NCBI RefSeq assembly: GCF_002872335.1
Contig: NZ_NJAG01000007.1
Coordinates: 472,194-536,193, forward strand
DNA from: Siphonobacter sp. BAB-5405
Lineage (GTDB): Bacteria > Bacteroidota > Bacteroidia > Cytophagales > Spirosomataceae
Reading direction: 5' to 3'
DNA: 64,000 bases
Shown here piece after piece: positions 8,820-17,835 of the stretch; the stretch's first letter is position 1, and each line of letters begins with the position of its first letter. The position numbers and the translations under genes are program-made. The notes beneath the pieces are model-generated. The model was given only the letters and a program-made list of their open reading frames with translations, searched no databases and was not told the DNA's origin.

Positions 8820-10229
8820 ATGATGGAACAACCTGAATTCGACGACCGCCCGGAAGCCACCCATGACTCTGTGAAGCGATTCGAAAAAATGTTGCAGAAC
8901 CGGGAGGATTCGTTCTTCGATCTGGATACGTATGAACAAATCGTCGAACATTATTTAGAAGAGGGAAAATTAGAAGATGCTTTAAAAGCCTGCGAATACG
9001 GTTTATCTCAGTATCCTTACTCGTTGGAATTGATGCTGAATCAGGCCCAGATTATGGCCAATTTTCAACGGTACGACGAAGCCCTGGATTTGCTCGAACG
9101 TGCCGCCCTTTTCAATCCCCACGACTTAGATATTTTTTACTTACGCAGCACCGTGTATGGGCTTATCGGCGACTATGAGCATGCCATCGAGATGCTCAAG
9201 GAAGTCCTCGATTACGCCGAGGAAAAAGATGAAGTGCATTACCACCTGGGACTGGCTTACCAGCAGTGGGGGAAATTTGAAGAAGCCATTGAGCATTATC
9301 AGCAAGCCGTACACGGTGACCTGAGTAACGAAAATGCTCTGTATGAACTAGCCAACTGCCTGGACCAGCTGGGCAAGCTTGAAGAGAGTCTGCCGTATTA
9401 CCTGGCTTTTACCGACCGCGATCCTTCTTCGTACAACGCCTGGTATAATCTGGGTATCGCCTATTCAAAGCTTGAACGCTACGAGGAAGCTGCCGAAGCC
9501 TATGAGTATGCCACGTACCTGAAGAAAAACTTCGCGTCAGCGTACTATAACCTCGGGAATACGTACATGAATCTGGAGCGGTATCAGGAAGCTCAGGAGG
9601 CATACGAAAAAACGCTCAAGTGCGAAGAACCGACCCCCGAGACGATCTGCTGCCTGGCGGCCAGTCTGGAAAAACAGCTGAACTACGAAGAGGCCATCAA
9701 ACATTACAAAGAATCCATTCAGCTCGACCCGCTTTGGGACGAAGGCTGGTACGGCGTCGGTGTATGTTTGTACGAAATGAACAAGTGGTTTCAGGCCCTG
9801 CATTTTTTGCGGAAAGCTTTAAACCTTAACAAAAAGAATGCGGACTACTGGCTGGCCGTTGCCGAAACCGAACAGCGGATTGGCAATGCCATTTCCTCCG
9901 AAGAAGCATACCGGGCTGGCGTAGAAGTAGCCCCCGAAGACGTAGAGATCTGGGTAAAATGGTCGATTCTGTATTACGAACAGGGCGATTTTGAACGAGC
10001 GACTGACATCATCATGCAGGCTCTGGATGAATGCCCCGATGAAGCAGAATTATACTACCAGCTTACGGTTTACCTGATTCACGCCGGTAAGTTCCGGGAA
10101 GCCTTCTTGTATCTGGAAACGGCTCTGACACTCAATTATGACATGCACATTATGTTGTTTGAGTACTTCACGAATCTGGAAACGCAGAAAGCACTGTACA
10201 AGATTATTGAGCAGTATAAAAAAGAATAA
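8820..10229 (+). CDS. tetratricopeptide-repeat protein
   Basis: This protein of about 469 aa is almost wholly built of TPRs. Roughly ten to twelve 34-residue repeats with W/L-G-Y-A-F-A-P patterning run from about residue 40 to the end, for example YELANCLDQLGKLEESLPYY and AWYNLGIAYSKLERYEEAAE. No signal peptide or enzymatic domain is seen, so a cytosolic scaffold is likely. The longer ORF starts at 8766 but the promoter at 8770-8800 overlaps that start, so ATG 8820/8823 (MMEQPEFDD) is preferred. Confidence 0.88.
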   Translation: MMEQPEFDDRPEATHDSVKRFEKMLQNREDSFFDLDTYEQIVEHYLEEGKLEDALKACEYGLSQYPYSLELMLNQAQIMANFQRYDEALDLLERAALFNPHDLDIFYLRSTVYGLIGDYEHAIEMLKEVLDYAEEKDEVHYHLGLAYQQWGKFEEAIEHYQQAVHGDLSNENALYELANCLDQLGKLEESLPYYLAFTDRDPSSYNAWYNLGIAYSKLERYEEAAEAYEYATYLKKNFASAYYNLGNTYMNLERYQEAQEAYEKTLKCEEPTPETICCLAASLEKQLNYEEAIKHYKESIQLDPLWDEGWYGVGVCLYEMNKWFQALHFLRKALNLNKKNADYWLAVAETEQRIGNAISSEEAYRAGVEVAPEDVEIWVKWSILYYEQGDFERATDIIMQALDECPDEAELYYQLTVYLIHAGKFREAFLYLETALTLNYDMHIMLFEYFTNLETQKALYKIIEQYKKE

Positions 10230-10250
10230 GATTCTTTTTATTAAACGCAG

Positions 10251-10280
10251 AAGACCCGGTTATAGACCGGGTCTTTTTTT
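10251..10280 (+). terminator. intrinsic terminator
   Basis: AAGACCCGGT and ACCGGGTC form a stem followed by seven T, 22 bases after the TPR stop codon. The rest of the gap to 10524 is AT-rich with no recognisable gene; TATATTTA at 10501-10508 is a one-mismatch -7 element for the next gene. Confidence 0.85.
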
Positions 10281-10524
10281 ATGCAGTTTTCTAGCAGAGC
10301 AACCCCTATTGCATCTACTTCGAGCGGAAAGGTGAGGCTGAGTACCAGAGCCACAACAATCCATGACTCCATTCATGTTACTAAGCGAGTGTTTTGACCT
10401 CTATCCTGATTTAATTCAAAATGGCCAAAACAGACAAAATATACACACAATTTATTCGATAATTCCGCTGTTTTGATTATTTTATATAACCAAAAGTTAA
10501 TATATTTACACAAATATCAAAGCC

Positions 10525-11778
10525 ATGAATTTTAATCGAGCGAGCGAAAAGTTGCAAATTTTAGCCGATGCTGCCAAGTATGACGTATCCTGTGCGTCCA
10601 GCGGTGGTAATCGAAAAAATACGAACAAAGGTTTGGGCGATAGTAAGGCCAATGGCATTTGCCACAGCTTTACGGAAGATGGCCGCTGCGTTTCGCTGCT
10701 CAAAATTCTACTGACCAATCACTGTATTTACGATTGTGCCTTCTGCGTTTCCCGGAAAAGCAATGACATTCAGCGGGCAGCCTTTACGGTAGAGGAAGTC
10801 GTAGAACTCACCATTAATTTTTACCGTAGAAATTACATTGAAGGCCTGTTCCTGAGTTCTGGTATTTTCAAGAATGCCGATTATACGATGGAACGTCTGC
10901 TTCGAATTGTAAAAAAACTACGGCTGGAGGAACGTTTCAATGGGTACATTCACTTGAAAACAATTCCCGGAGCCAGTGAAGAACTGATTCAGGAAGCCGG
11001 TCTGTACGCTGACCGGATGAGTATCAATCTGGAGATGCCCACGGAGGCGGGTTTGAAAACGGTAGCCCCCGAGAAAAGCCACGAAGACGTTAAAAAACCC
11101 CTGCATTTCGTCAACCAGCACATTCAGGCATATAACAGCGACCGGAAACTTGTTCTTTCGACGCCCAAGTTTGTACCCGCGGGTCAGAGTACGCAGATGG
11201 TCGTTGGAGCTACGCCCGAGTCGGACCTGGAAATTATGGCTACGGCCGATCAGTTCTACAAAGCCTATAATCTGAAACGAGTGTATTACTCCGGTTATGT
11301 CCCCATTCGGCAGGATTCGTTGTTACCGAGTATTGGAACGCCCCCACCCATGGTACGCGAGAATCGACTCTATCAGACCGACTGGCTTATGCGGTTTTAT
11401 GGCTTTCGCGTGGATGAAATTCTTGACGATACGCATCCCAACCTGGATCCGGAGATTGATCCTAAACTAAGCTGGGCTCTTCGCAATCTGCACGTGTTTC
11501 CCGTTGATATCAACACGGCTGATTACCAGCTTATTCTGCGGGTTCCGGGCATTGGTGTGGGTTCAGCTAAAAAAATCATTGCGGCCCGACAGTTTGGTAA
11601 ACTCCGTACGTATCAGTTACAAAACCTGGGTATTGCTTATAACCGGGCTAAGTACTTCGTTCGGTGTGCGGATTCTCCGTTTGCTTCCAAAGACTGGCAG
11701 GCGACCCAGATCAGGCATTTTATTCTCTCTTCAAGCCAGCATAAACGGCAGTCTCCCCAGCAGCTAACTCTTTTCTAG
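10525..11778 (+). CDS. putative DNA modification/repair radical SAM protein
   Basis: This 417-aa radical S-adenosylmethionine enzyme has the [4Fe-4S] motif C67-x3-C71-x2-C74 (CIYDCAFC), preceded by NGICHSFTEDGRC. The segment FYRRNYIEGLFLSSGIF and the later RVPGIGVGSAKKI (a helix-hairpin-helix, about residues 335-350) match the family known as putative DNA modification/repair radical SAM protein. The HhH implies DNA binding. It abuts a TIGR03915-family gene with no intervening base (TAG then ATG), the pairing in which this family is usually found. The exact substrate lesion is unknown. Confidence 0.88.
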   Translation: MNFNRASEKLQILADAAKYDVSCASSGGNRKNTNKGLGDSKANGICHSFTEDGRCVSLLKILLTNHCIYDCAFCVSRKSNDIQRAAFTVEEVVELTINFYRRNYIEGLFLSSGIFKNADYTMERLLRIVKKLRLEERFNGYIHLKTIPGASEELIQEAGLYADRMSINLEMPTEAGLKTVAPEKSHEDVKKPLHFVNQHIQAYNSDRKLVLSTPKFVPAGQSTQMVVGATPESDLEIMATADQFYKAYNLKRVYYSGYVPIRQDSLLPSIGTPPPMVRENRLYQTDWLMRFYGFRVDEILDDTHPNLDPEIDPKLSWALRNLHVFPVDINTADYQLILRVPGIGVGSAKKIIAARQFGKLRTYQLQNLGIAYNRAKYFVRCADSPFASKDWQATQIRHFILSSSQHKRQSPQQLTLF

Positions 11779-12549
11779 ATGGAAATCTACGTATTCGACG
11801 ACACTTTCGAAGGTTTTCTGACGCTGATCTTCGACTGGTATAATCGAAAGCCGGGTTCCATTACCGTTAGCTCAACCAAACAGTATCACCCACAAGCGTT
11901 TAGCCAGACGTATTTCGTAGTCACGGATTCAGAGAAGGCTACGCGGGTCGCTACGGGACTTCGGAAGCGATTGTCTAAAGAAGCCTGGCGAGCCCTTTAC
12001 TGCACCTTCTTATCCGAACGCCCTGAGGGCTATGAGCATCTGTTTGGGTTTGCAGTTTACGTATTTAGTGGCATAGTACAGGCCGAAAGCAATTATGGCA
12101 ACGAGCACGTGCTTTTTGTACATCAGATGGCCCGTAAAGTCGAGCGGGAAAAACATCATATGGAAGCTTTCATACGTTTTCAGCAAACGCAGGATGGCAT
12201 GTACTACGCTCCGATCGAGCCCAAATACAATGTTTTGCCTTTACTGGCTGGCCATTTTCGTGATCGTTACGCGGATCAGGCCTGGGTTATTTACGATCAC
12301 GTACGCAGGTACGGGTTGTATTACGATCTTCATAGTCTTCAACTGATCACACTGGATTTCCAGCAGGGAACCAACCTCGAAACGCCAGCCCGCATTTCGG
12401 AAGATTATCACGAAGAAATGTATCAGTTACTCTGGAAAGATTACTTCAGGAGTACCAATATTCCGGCCCGTCGAAATTTGAAACTTCACGTCCGAAACTT
12501 ACCCCGTCGCTTTTGGAAATATCTAACTGAAAAACAGGTGTTTGATTAG
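11779..12549 (+). CDS. TIGR03915-family putative DNA repair protein (DUF4130)
   Basis: This 256-aa protein has the family's N-terminal Y-x-F-D-x-T-F-E-G-F-L-T-L-I-F start, the central VHQMARKVEREKHHMEAFIRF motif region, and the C-terminal YHEEMYQLLWKDYFRSTNI-PxRxN segment. It begins immediately after the radical SAM stop codon and is almost certainly translationally coupled to it. Known context: the two families occur together and the pair is annotated as a DNA repair or modification system; the biochemical role is not established. Confidence 0.87.
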   Translation: MEIYVFDDTFEGFLTLIFDWYNRKPGSITVSSTKQYHPQAFSQTYFVVTDSEKATRVATGLRKRLSKEAWRALYCTFLSERPEGYEHLFGFAVYVFSGIVQAESNYGNEHVLFVHQMARKVEREKHHMEAFIRFQQTQDGMYYAPIEPKYNVLPLLAGHFRDRYADQAWVIYDHVRRYGLYYDLHSLQLITLDFQQGTNLETPARISEDYHEEMYQLLWKDYFRSTNIPARRNLKLHVRNLPRRFWKYLTEKQVFD

Positions 12550-12722
12550 TTTCTTTATTGTAACTCATTAGAGATAATTACCTACACCTTATTGTATTAT
12601 CCATCAGATTTTAAAAAAGTCTTATCTTGCCAACAGGAAACACATTACGCTTTTCCTAGTTAATACCTTTAACCCGACTCTTTCGTTTAGGATATCTTTC
12701 CAAAGAAATCTTTAGTATTCTT

Positions 12723-14459
12723 ATGGATTTAAAAACAACGCCGTCTTCCTCGCAGAAAACGCTGGTTTATCTTGTTTGTGGCGTACTGGTTTTCCTCTAC
12801 CTCTTTTTGCAGTATTATTATATTTCTCCCTATCCTTTTGGTGATGATCTGCCCAGCATTTATCGATTCTTATTAGAAGTACAACAGGCAGATTCATTCG
12901 GTGAAAAATTGAAATTAATTTTCACAAACGGTTTCGTTGAACATAAACTCTTATTTTTTAGCCTTTTTATCACGTCCCTGTACGGACTTATTGGGAAAAT
13001 ATCCTTACCCTTATTTGCGTTGGGTGCGGGCGTAGTCTGGTGTAGCATTTTCTTTTTTTACAAATACTGGCTTCCCTTCATCCGGGTATCGTCGTACTGG
13101 TTAGTAGCCATCGCACTGGTTCTCCTGTCCTTTGCTCCGTATCAGGCTATCTTCTGGACTATGGCCGCGTTACAGCATTTTTCTGTCACGTTCCTCTGCT
13201 TTTTAACTATTTATCTTCTTTGTAAGCCAGCGAAGCACAACCTAACTTTTTTTCTGCTGGCTACGTTAAGCGGTTTTTTTTGCACTTACTCTTCCGGTAA
13301 TGGAATGGCCGTTTGGCCCGCGGGTTTTCTGGCTCTGGCTCTGCAAAGAGAAATCAAATTTGCACTTGGCTGGCTACTCAGTTCGGCGGCTGGCATTGGC
13401 TCCTATCTGTATAGCATTGCCCTGAACGAAACGCCCTCGGGCAGTAAGCTTTCGCACGTATTCGAAGCGTTATCCACCAAAATCGTCAATTTCATCGCTG
13501 GGCTGGCGGGAGCTTCGTACTTTAAAAACGACTCTCTGGATTTTTCGGATGGTGAGCCGCCTCTTTCCTTCACTTACTTTTCTATTTACCTGGGTTTTCT
13601 ACTTCTGGTTTTATTTCTGCTCGGCTTCATTCAGGCGTATCGGAAGCAAAACCGGGGACTGATTGCGGTTATTTCGGTTTCCGCTTTTATCGTCATTACT
13701 TTCGCATTTGTTGCTTTTGGCAGGGCTTCTTCGCAGGAATTATTTGTCATCTTTAAAAGCCGTTATTACACCTATTCGGTTATCGCCATCGCCAATGGTC
13801 TGTTTTGTCTAGCGTACCTGTCCCGGGAATTTCGTTACCAGAAAGCGGTGCTTTATGTAGGTATGGCGTATAGTGTTTTCTTCTGGGGATGCTGGCTATT
13901 TAACTCCTACACCAACCTGTTAAATCAGCGAAATATCTTAGACCTTGGCTATCTGAATTTCACGAAAACCGGACAATGGATTTGTTACCAGCCCACCTTC
14001 TTTTACGAGCGATTTTACAATACGTTTTTTTCTGAACACCAGGATAAACTTGTACAGTTACCTACGACAGATCTCCACACCGCCTTTCAAAATAAGCAAG
14101 TAACGGATGCGGTTTTTTCCCCCTGTTCAAACGTACGCATGCAAGTGATGCACAACAAGCCGGGTTTCGTCAATATGCGGCTCTACAACGGTGAAGCACC
14201 GGCCATTCACAATCGAAAAGAAGGATATGCCATTGCAATGGTCTCGCAACAGGACACCTTTCTTTTGTATACGACGCTTTTACGAAATTCCGTTAAAAAA
14301 CTCCTGACGACCGGTCAGCCTACCCGCAAAGGCTATACGCTTGACATTCAGCTCCGCCAGAATAGCTTCCCCAAAGGATCGTACGAGCTGCATCAGTTTT
14401 ATTTCAAAAACAAAGAGGGCTTTTATAATCCAAGAAACGAAGGTACCATCACACTTTAA
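12723..14459 (+). CDS. polytopic membrane protein, unknown function (GT-C-like topology)
   Basis: This 578-aa protein has about ten to twelve membrane helices in the first 420 residues. A short acidic motif (PFGDDLPS) sits in the first extracytoplasmic loop, and a soluble region of about 150 aa ends the protein. An acidic residue pair after the first helix plus this topology is reminiscent of GT-C glycosyltransferases or O-antigen/exopolysaccharide membrane proteins, but I see no firm family signature. The neighbouring heptosyltransferase-like gene, which converges with it 2 bp away, would fit a cell-surface polysaccharide role. Confidence 0.65.
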   Translation: MDLKTTPSSSQKTLVYLVCGVLVFLYLFLQYYYISPYPFGDDLPSIYRFLLEVQQADSFGEKLKLIFTNGFVEHKLLFFSLFITSLYGLIGKISLPLFALGAGVVWCSIFFFYKYWLPFIRVSSYWLVAIALVLLSFAPYQAIFWTMAALQHFSVTFLCFLTIYLLCKPAKHNLTFFLLATLSGFFCTYSSGNGMAVWPAGFLALALQREIKFALGWLLSSAAGIGSYLYSIALNETPSGSKLSHVFEALSTKIVNFIAGLAGASYFKNDSLDFSDGEPPLSFTYFSIYLGFLLLVLFLLGFIQAYRKQNRGLIAVISVSAFIVITFAFVAFGRASSQELFVIFKSRYYTYSVIAIANGLFCLAYLSREFRYQKAVLYVGMAYSVFFWGCWLFNSYTNLLNQRNILDLGYLNFTKTGQWICYQPTFFYERFYNTFFSEHQDKLVQLPTTDLHTAFQNKQVTDAVFSPCSNVRMQVMHNKPGFVNMRLYNGEAPAIHNRKEGYAIAMVSQQDTFLLYTTLLRNSVKKLLTTGQPTRKGYTLDIQLRQNSFPKGSYELHQFYFKNKEGFYNPRNEGTITL

Positions 14460-14461
14460 GC

Positions 14462-15430
14462 TTAAGCCCTTAACATCTCCAGTAATTGATCGGTCCGAAT
14501 ATCCCGGGCACATTTAAAGTGTCCTTGCGGACAGGACTTGTATCCGTGAATACCACAGGGCCGACAGGCCAAGGCTTCAGGCACCTCTATCACCTGCGAA
14601 CGCTCAGCTAAGGGTCCAAATCCGAACATCGGCACGGTTGAACAAAAGATGGCGGCTGTGGGAGCATTCACGGCCGAACACAGGTGCATAGGTCCGGAGT
14701 CGTTCACGTAGTTCATCACGGCTCCCTGCATTAAAGCAGCGGATTCCAGCAGACTCAGTGTACCGGCCAGATTCTGTACCTGACTGCGGCCGGCAGCCTG
14801 CTGAATGCGTTCGGTCAAATCCTTATCCCCCGGTCCGCCCAGCAAATACACGTGCAGAGAAGCCGGTAGTTGTTGAATCAGATCCACCCATTTTTCTTCG
14901 GGATACTGTTTGGTAAACCATACCGACGACGGAGCCAGACAAACGTAAGGCGTTTGGGTTGGGAAGGAAAGCGTTGGCGGATAGAGCCGGGGACGGAATA
15001 CGCGTTCATCGGTAAACCAGGCAATTAAATCCGTGTTTCGTTCGACTTCGTGCGGACCGTCGAACCGGTGTTTAATTTTGCGGGTGAAAAGAAAACTCAG
15101 GGGATTTTTGTCAAACCCTACCGTTGTTTCGGCTCCGGAAAAAGCCGTCAGAAATCCCGTCGTGGCAAATCGCTGCACGTTGATAACGTAGGTATACTGC
15201 CGTGAACGAATGCCTCGCAGCAGTTTCCAGAGACTCGCGTATTTGCCTTCTTTTTTATCCCATACCAGCGTTTCGTGCAGATACGGGTGGTTTTTCAGTA
15301 AGCTTTCATTGCCCCGCCGTACCAGAAAATCAATTTCGGCCTGCGGGTAATGATGGTGAAGCTTTTCGAGTAAAGAAGTCGCCAGAATTGCATCCCCAAT
15401 AAAAGCCGTTTGAATAACCAGAATCTTCAT
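14462..15430 (-). CDS. glycosyltransferase family 9 (ADP-heptose:LPS heptosyltransferase-like)
   Basis: This 322-aa GT-B enzyme starts MKILVIQTAFIGDAILATSLLEKL, the nucleotide-independent N-terminal Rossmann strand of GT9. YVINVQRFATTGFLTAFSG follows near residue 85, and the donor-site region YLLGGPGDKDL then NLAGTLSLLESAALMQ-x(4)-NDSGPMHLCSA. The D/N-S-G-P-M-H motif is the strongest family signature. It likely adds heptose or a related sugar to lipopolysaccharide core at the inner membrane. A Cys-rich tail (CRPCGIHGYKSCPQGHFKC) is common in Bacteroidota members. Confidence 0.88.
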   Translation of the reverse strand: MKILVIQTAFIGDAILATSLLEKLHHHYPQAEIDFLVRRGNESLLKNHPYLHETLVWDKKEGKYASLWKLLRGIRSRQYTYVINVQRFATTGFLTAFSGAETTVGFDKNPLSFLFTRKIKHRFDGPHEVERNTDLIAWFTDERVFRPRLYPPTLSFPTQTPYVCLAPSSVWFTKQYPEEKWVDLIQQLPASLHVYLLGGPGDKDLTERIQQAAGRSQVQNLAGTLSLLESAALMQGAVMNYVNDSGPMHLCSAVNAPTAAIFCSTVPMFGFGPLAERSQVIEVPEALACRPCGIHGYKSCPQGHFKCARDIRTDQLLEMLRA

Positions 15431-15795
15431 CCGGCAAAGGTCGCGAAGAAATCGGCAAAGCCCATAAGCGTACTTTGGAATTTCGGTTTCCGATCTCCCG
15501 CCGGACTATCATTAGTTTTTGATTTTCAACTGCTTAGGATTTCCGCATTATATTTGTAAATGGAATACATTTTACCTAAATTTTAATCCGTTCAGGACCT
15601 GGATGCACTGAAAATTTTCGGTTGTCCGAACGGATTTTAAAAAAGTTATATCAACATTTTGCTGCATTCTCCGTTACTTTTGAGTATCGAAACTCCGCTA
15701 AACTCTTCTTTTCGAACGCTTGTATGCTTACAGTGAAGAGATGTTGGAATGAAAGAAAGGCTTTCCTTTCGCGGCGAAACGTGCACTGATTATCG
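15431..15795. other. intergenic region between divergent genes, 365 bp
   Basis: I see no gene. Two exact TAnnTTTG matches lie on the + strand, TATATTTG at 15549-15556 and TACTTTTG at 15675-15682; neither has TTTG at the ideal 19-nt distance. The second is the more likely promoter of the peptidase gene at 15796. Confidence 0.4.
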
Positions 15796-17031
15796 ATGGA
15801 AGACTACCAATTACATACCATGCCTAACGGCATACGGGTGGTACACAAACAACTTACGCATACGCAGATTGCCCACGTGGGCATCATGCTCGACATTGGT
15901 TCACGCGATGAACAGCCACACCAGCAGGGACTGGCTCACTTCTGGGAGCACATGGCCTTCAAGGGCACCGACCGTCGCAGTAACCTACAGATCATCAACC
16001 GCCTGGAAAATGTTGGGGGTGAGCTGAATGCGTACACAACGAAGGAAAAAATCTGTTTTCATGCCTCCGTTCTGACCGAGCATTTTGATAAGGCTCTGGA
16101 CTTGCTGGCGGACATTACCTTTCATTCCGTCTTTCCGGAGAAACAGATTGAACGCGAACGGAACGTAATTCTGGAAGAAATTTCCATGTATTACGACTCG
16201 CCGGAGGATGCTATTCAGGATGATTTTGACGGACTCATTTTTGAAGGCCATCAGCTCGGAGCGAACATTCTTGGCGATGCCGAAAGTCTCAAACGGTATA
16301 AAAAAGAAGATTTTCAGACCTTCATCGCCCAAAATCTGGATACGGAGAAAATTGTGGTATCGTCGGTAAGCAAGCTGCCTTTCAAAAAGGTAGTAGACCT
16401 GGCCGAACGCTTACTCAAGGATATTCCGGCCAGCAAAACCAACCGGGTACGTCAGGCTCCTACGTTCTACCGACCTCAAACGCAGGAAATGAGTCGTAAC
16501 ATGACTCAGGCCCAAATTGCGGTAGGTCGGCAATCGTACGCCCTCAACGATGAAAAACGGCTCCCCTTCTTTGTACTGGTGAACCTGCTCGGTGGTCCGG
16601 GTATGAATTCCCGGCTCAATTTGTCCGTACGGGAAAAATACGGTTTGGTATATGGTATCGACGCCCAGTATACGCCGTTTACGGATACCGGTTACTTCGG
16701 TATTTATTTTGGCACGGAGCCACGTCAGCTTAACAAAACCTTTTCCCTCATTCATAAGGAACTCAAAATCTTAAGGGAAAAGCAGCTGACCAGTCATCAG
16801 CTACACGTGACGAAGCAGCAATTAATGGGCCAGCTGGCCATGTCCGAAGAAGGTAATATGAGCTACATGCTGATGATGGCTAAAAGTCTGCTCGACATGA
16901 ATCGAATTGAGTCGCTCGAGCACCTCTTTGGGCACATTAAGGCCATTACTTCCCAGCAACTCTGGGATCTGGCGAACGAGATGTTTACGATCGACCAGTT
17001 CAGCTACCTGAGCTTCCTGCCTGAGAATTGA
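15796..17031 (+). CDS. M16-family zinc metallopeptidase
   Basis: This 411-aa protein has the inverted zinc motif H48-F-W-E-H52 of M16 (pitrilysin/processing-peptidase) enzymes, with the second ligand region RERNVILEEISMYYD some 75 residues later. The rest follows the two-domain M16 layout, including GGPGMNSRLNLSVREKYGLVYG, the R/Y substrate-binding loop of the second half. The Trp in HFWEH is normally Leu. No signal peptide is visible, so a cytosolic or peripheral role is likely. Only one subunit-length copy is present; such proteins often form homodimers. Confidence 0.9.
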   Translation: MEDYQLHTMPNGIRVVHKQLTHTQIAHVGIMLDIGSRDEQPHQQGLAHFWEHMAFKGTDRRSNLQIINRLENVGGELNAYTTKEKICFHASVLTEHFDKALDLLADITFHSVFPEKQIERERNVILEEISMYYDSPEDAIQDDFDGLIFEGHQLGANILGDAESLKRYKKEDFQTFIAQNLDTEKIVVSSVSKLPFKKVVDLAERLLKDIPASKTNRVRQAPTFYRPQTQEMSRNMTQAQIAVGRQSYALNDEKRLPFFVLVNLLGGPGMNSRLNLSVREKYGLVYGIDAQYTPFTDTGYFGIYFGTEPRQLNKTFSLIHKELKILREKQLTSHQLHVTKQQLMGQLAMSEEGNMSYMLMMAKSLLDMNRIESLEHLFGHIKAITSQQLWDLANEMFTIDQFSYLSFLPEN

Positions 17032-17118
17032 TTTACGAAAGTTGAGAAAGCTCAGGCGGATTTCGGCAACTATCGTTAACTTGTGAAAAGGTTTACCTAT
17101 TCGATTGATACTTAGTTT

Positions 17119-17760
17119 ATGCATTTTATAGTTCCAGAAATAGAGGCTTATGCGGAAGCTCATACCAGTCCGGAGCCCTCATTACTGAAACGGCTGAATC
17201 GTCAGACGCACGTCAAAATCCTGCATCCCCGGATGCTATCGGGTCATTTTCAGGGCCGTATGCTTTCCATGATCTCCTGGATGATCCGGCCGCGTGTGGT
17301 ACTGGAAATTGGAACGTATACCGGCTATTCAGCTTTGTGTTTTGCCGAAGGACTTGCCGAAGGCGGAAAAGTGATCACCATTGACATCAAAGCCGAACTG
17401 GAACCCTTCGTTCGGGAATTCCTGAACGAATCGGATTACAAGGATCAGATTGACTACCGGATTGGCAACGCCCGTGAAGTCATTCCTAGGCTCGACGAAA
17501 CCTTTGATCTCGTATTCATTGATGCCGACAAACCCAGCTATGCAACGTATTACGATTTGACCATCGACCGGGTTCGTTCCGGCGGCTGGATCATCGCTGA
17601 CAATGTACTCTGGAGCGGGAAAGTGGCTCAGGCGGGAGCTAAAGTAGACAAAGACACCCAATGTCTGCTCGACTTTAATGCCAGGGTACAGCAAGACGAC
17701 CGCGTCGAAAACGTTTTATTACCGATTCGGGATGGATTGATGGTCGTTCGCAAAAAATAA
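17119..17760 (+). CDS. class I SAM-dependent O-methyltransferase
   Basis: This 213-aa enzyme of the catechol/caffeoyl-CoA O-methyltransferase family has motif I V-L-E-I-G-T-Y-T-G-Y-S (residues 61-71), the acidic post-I residue in TIDI, and the metal-binding FIDADKPSY near residue 135. NVLWSGKV follows near 158. Length is normal. It probably methylates a hydroxyl on a small phenolic or similar acceptor with a divalent metal; the acceptor cannot be inferred from its neighbours. Confidence 0.9.
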   Translation: MHFIVPEIEAYAEAHTSPEPSLLKRLNRQTHVKILHPRMLSGHFQGRMLSMISWMIRPRVVLEIGTYTGYSALCFAEGLAEGGKVITIDIKAELEPFVREFLNESDYKDQIDYRIGNAREVIPRLDETFDLVFIDADKPSYATYYDLTIDRVRSGGWIIADNVLWSGKVAQAGAKVDKDTQCLLDFNARVQQDDRVENVLLPIRDGLMVVRKK

Positions 17761-17835
17761 TTTTCCATTTTTACCCCATTAAATTTCCCTCCGAATCTTC
17801 CATCCATCGTAAGTCATCGCTTAACCATATCAACC

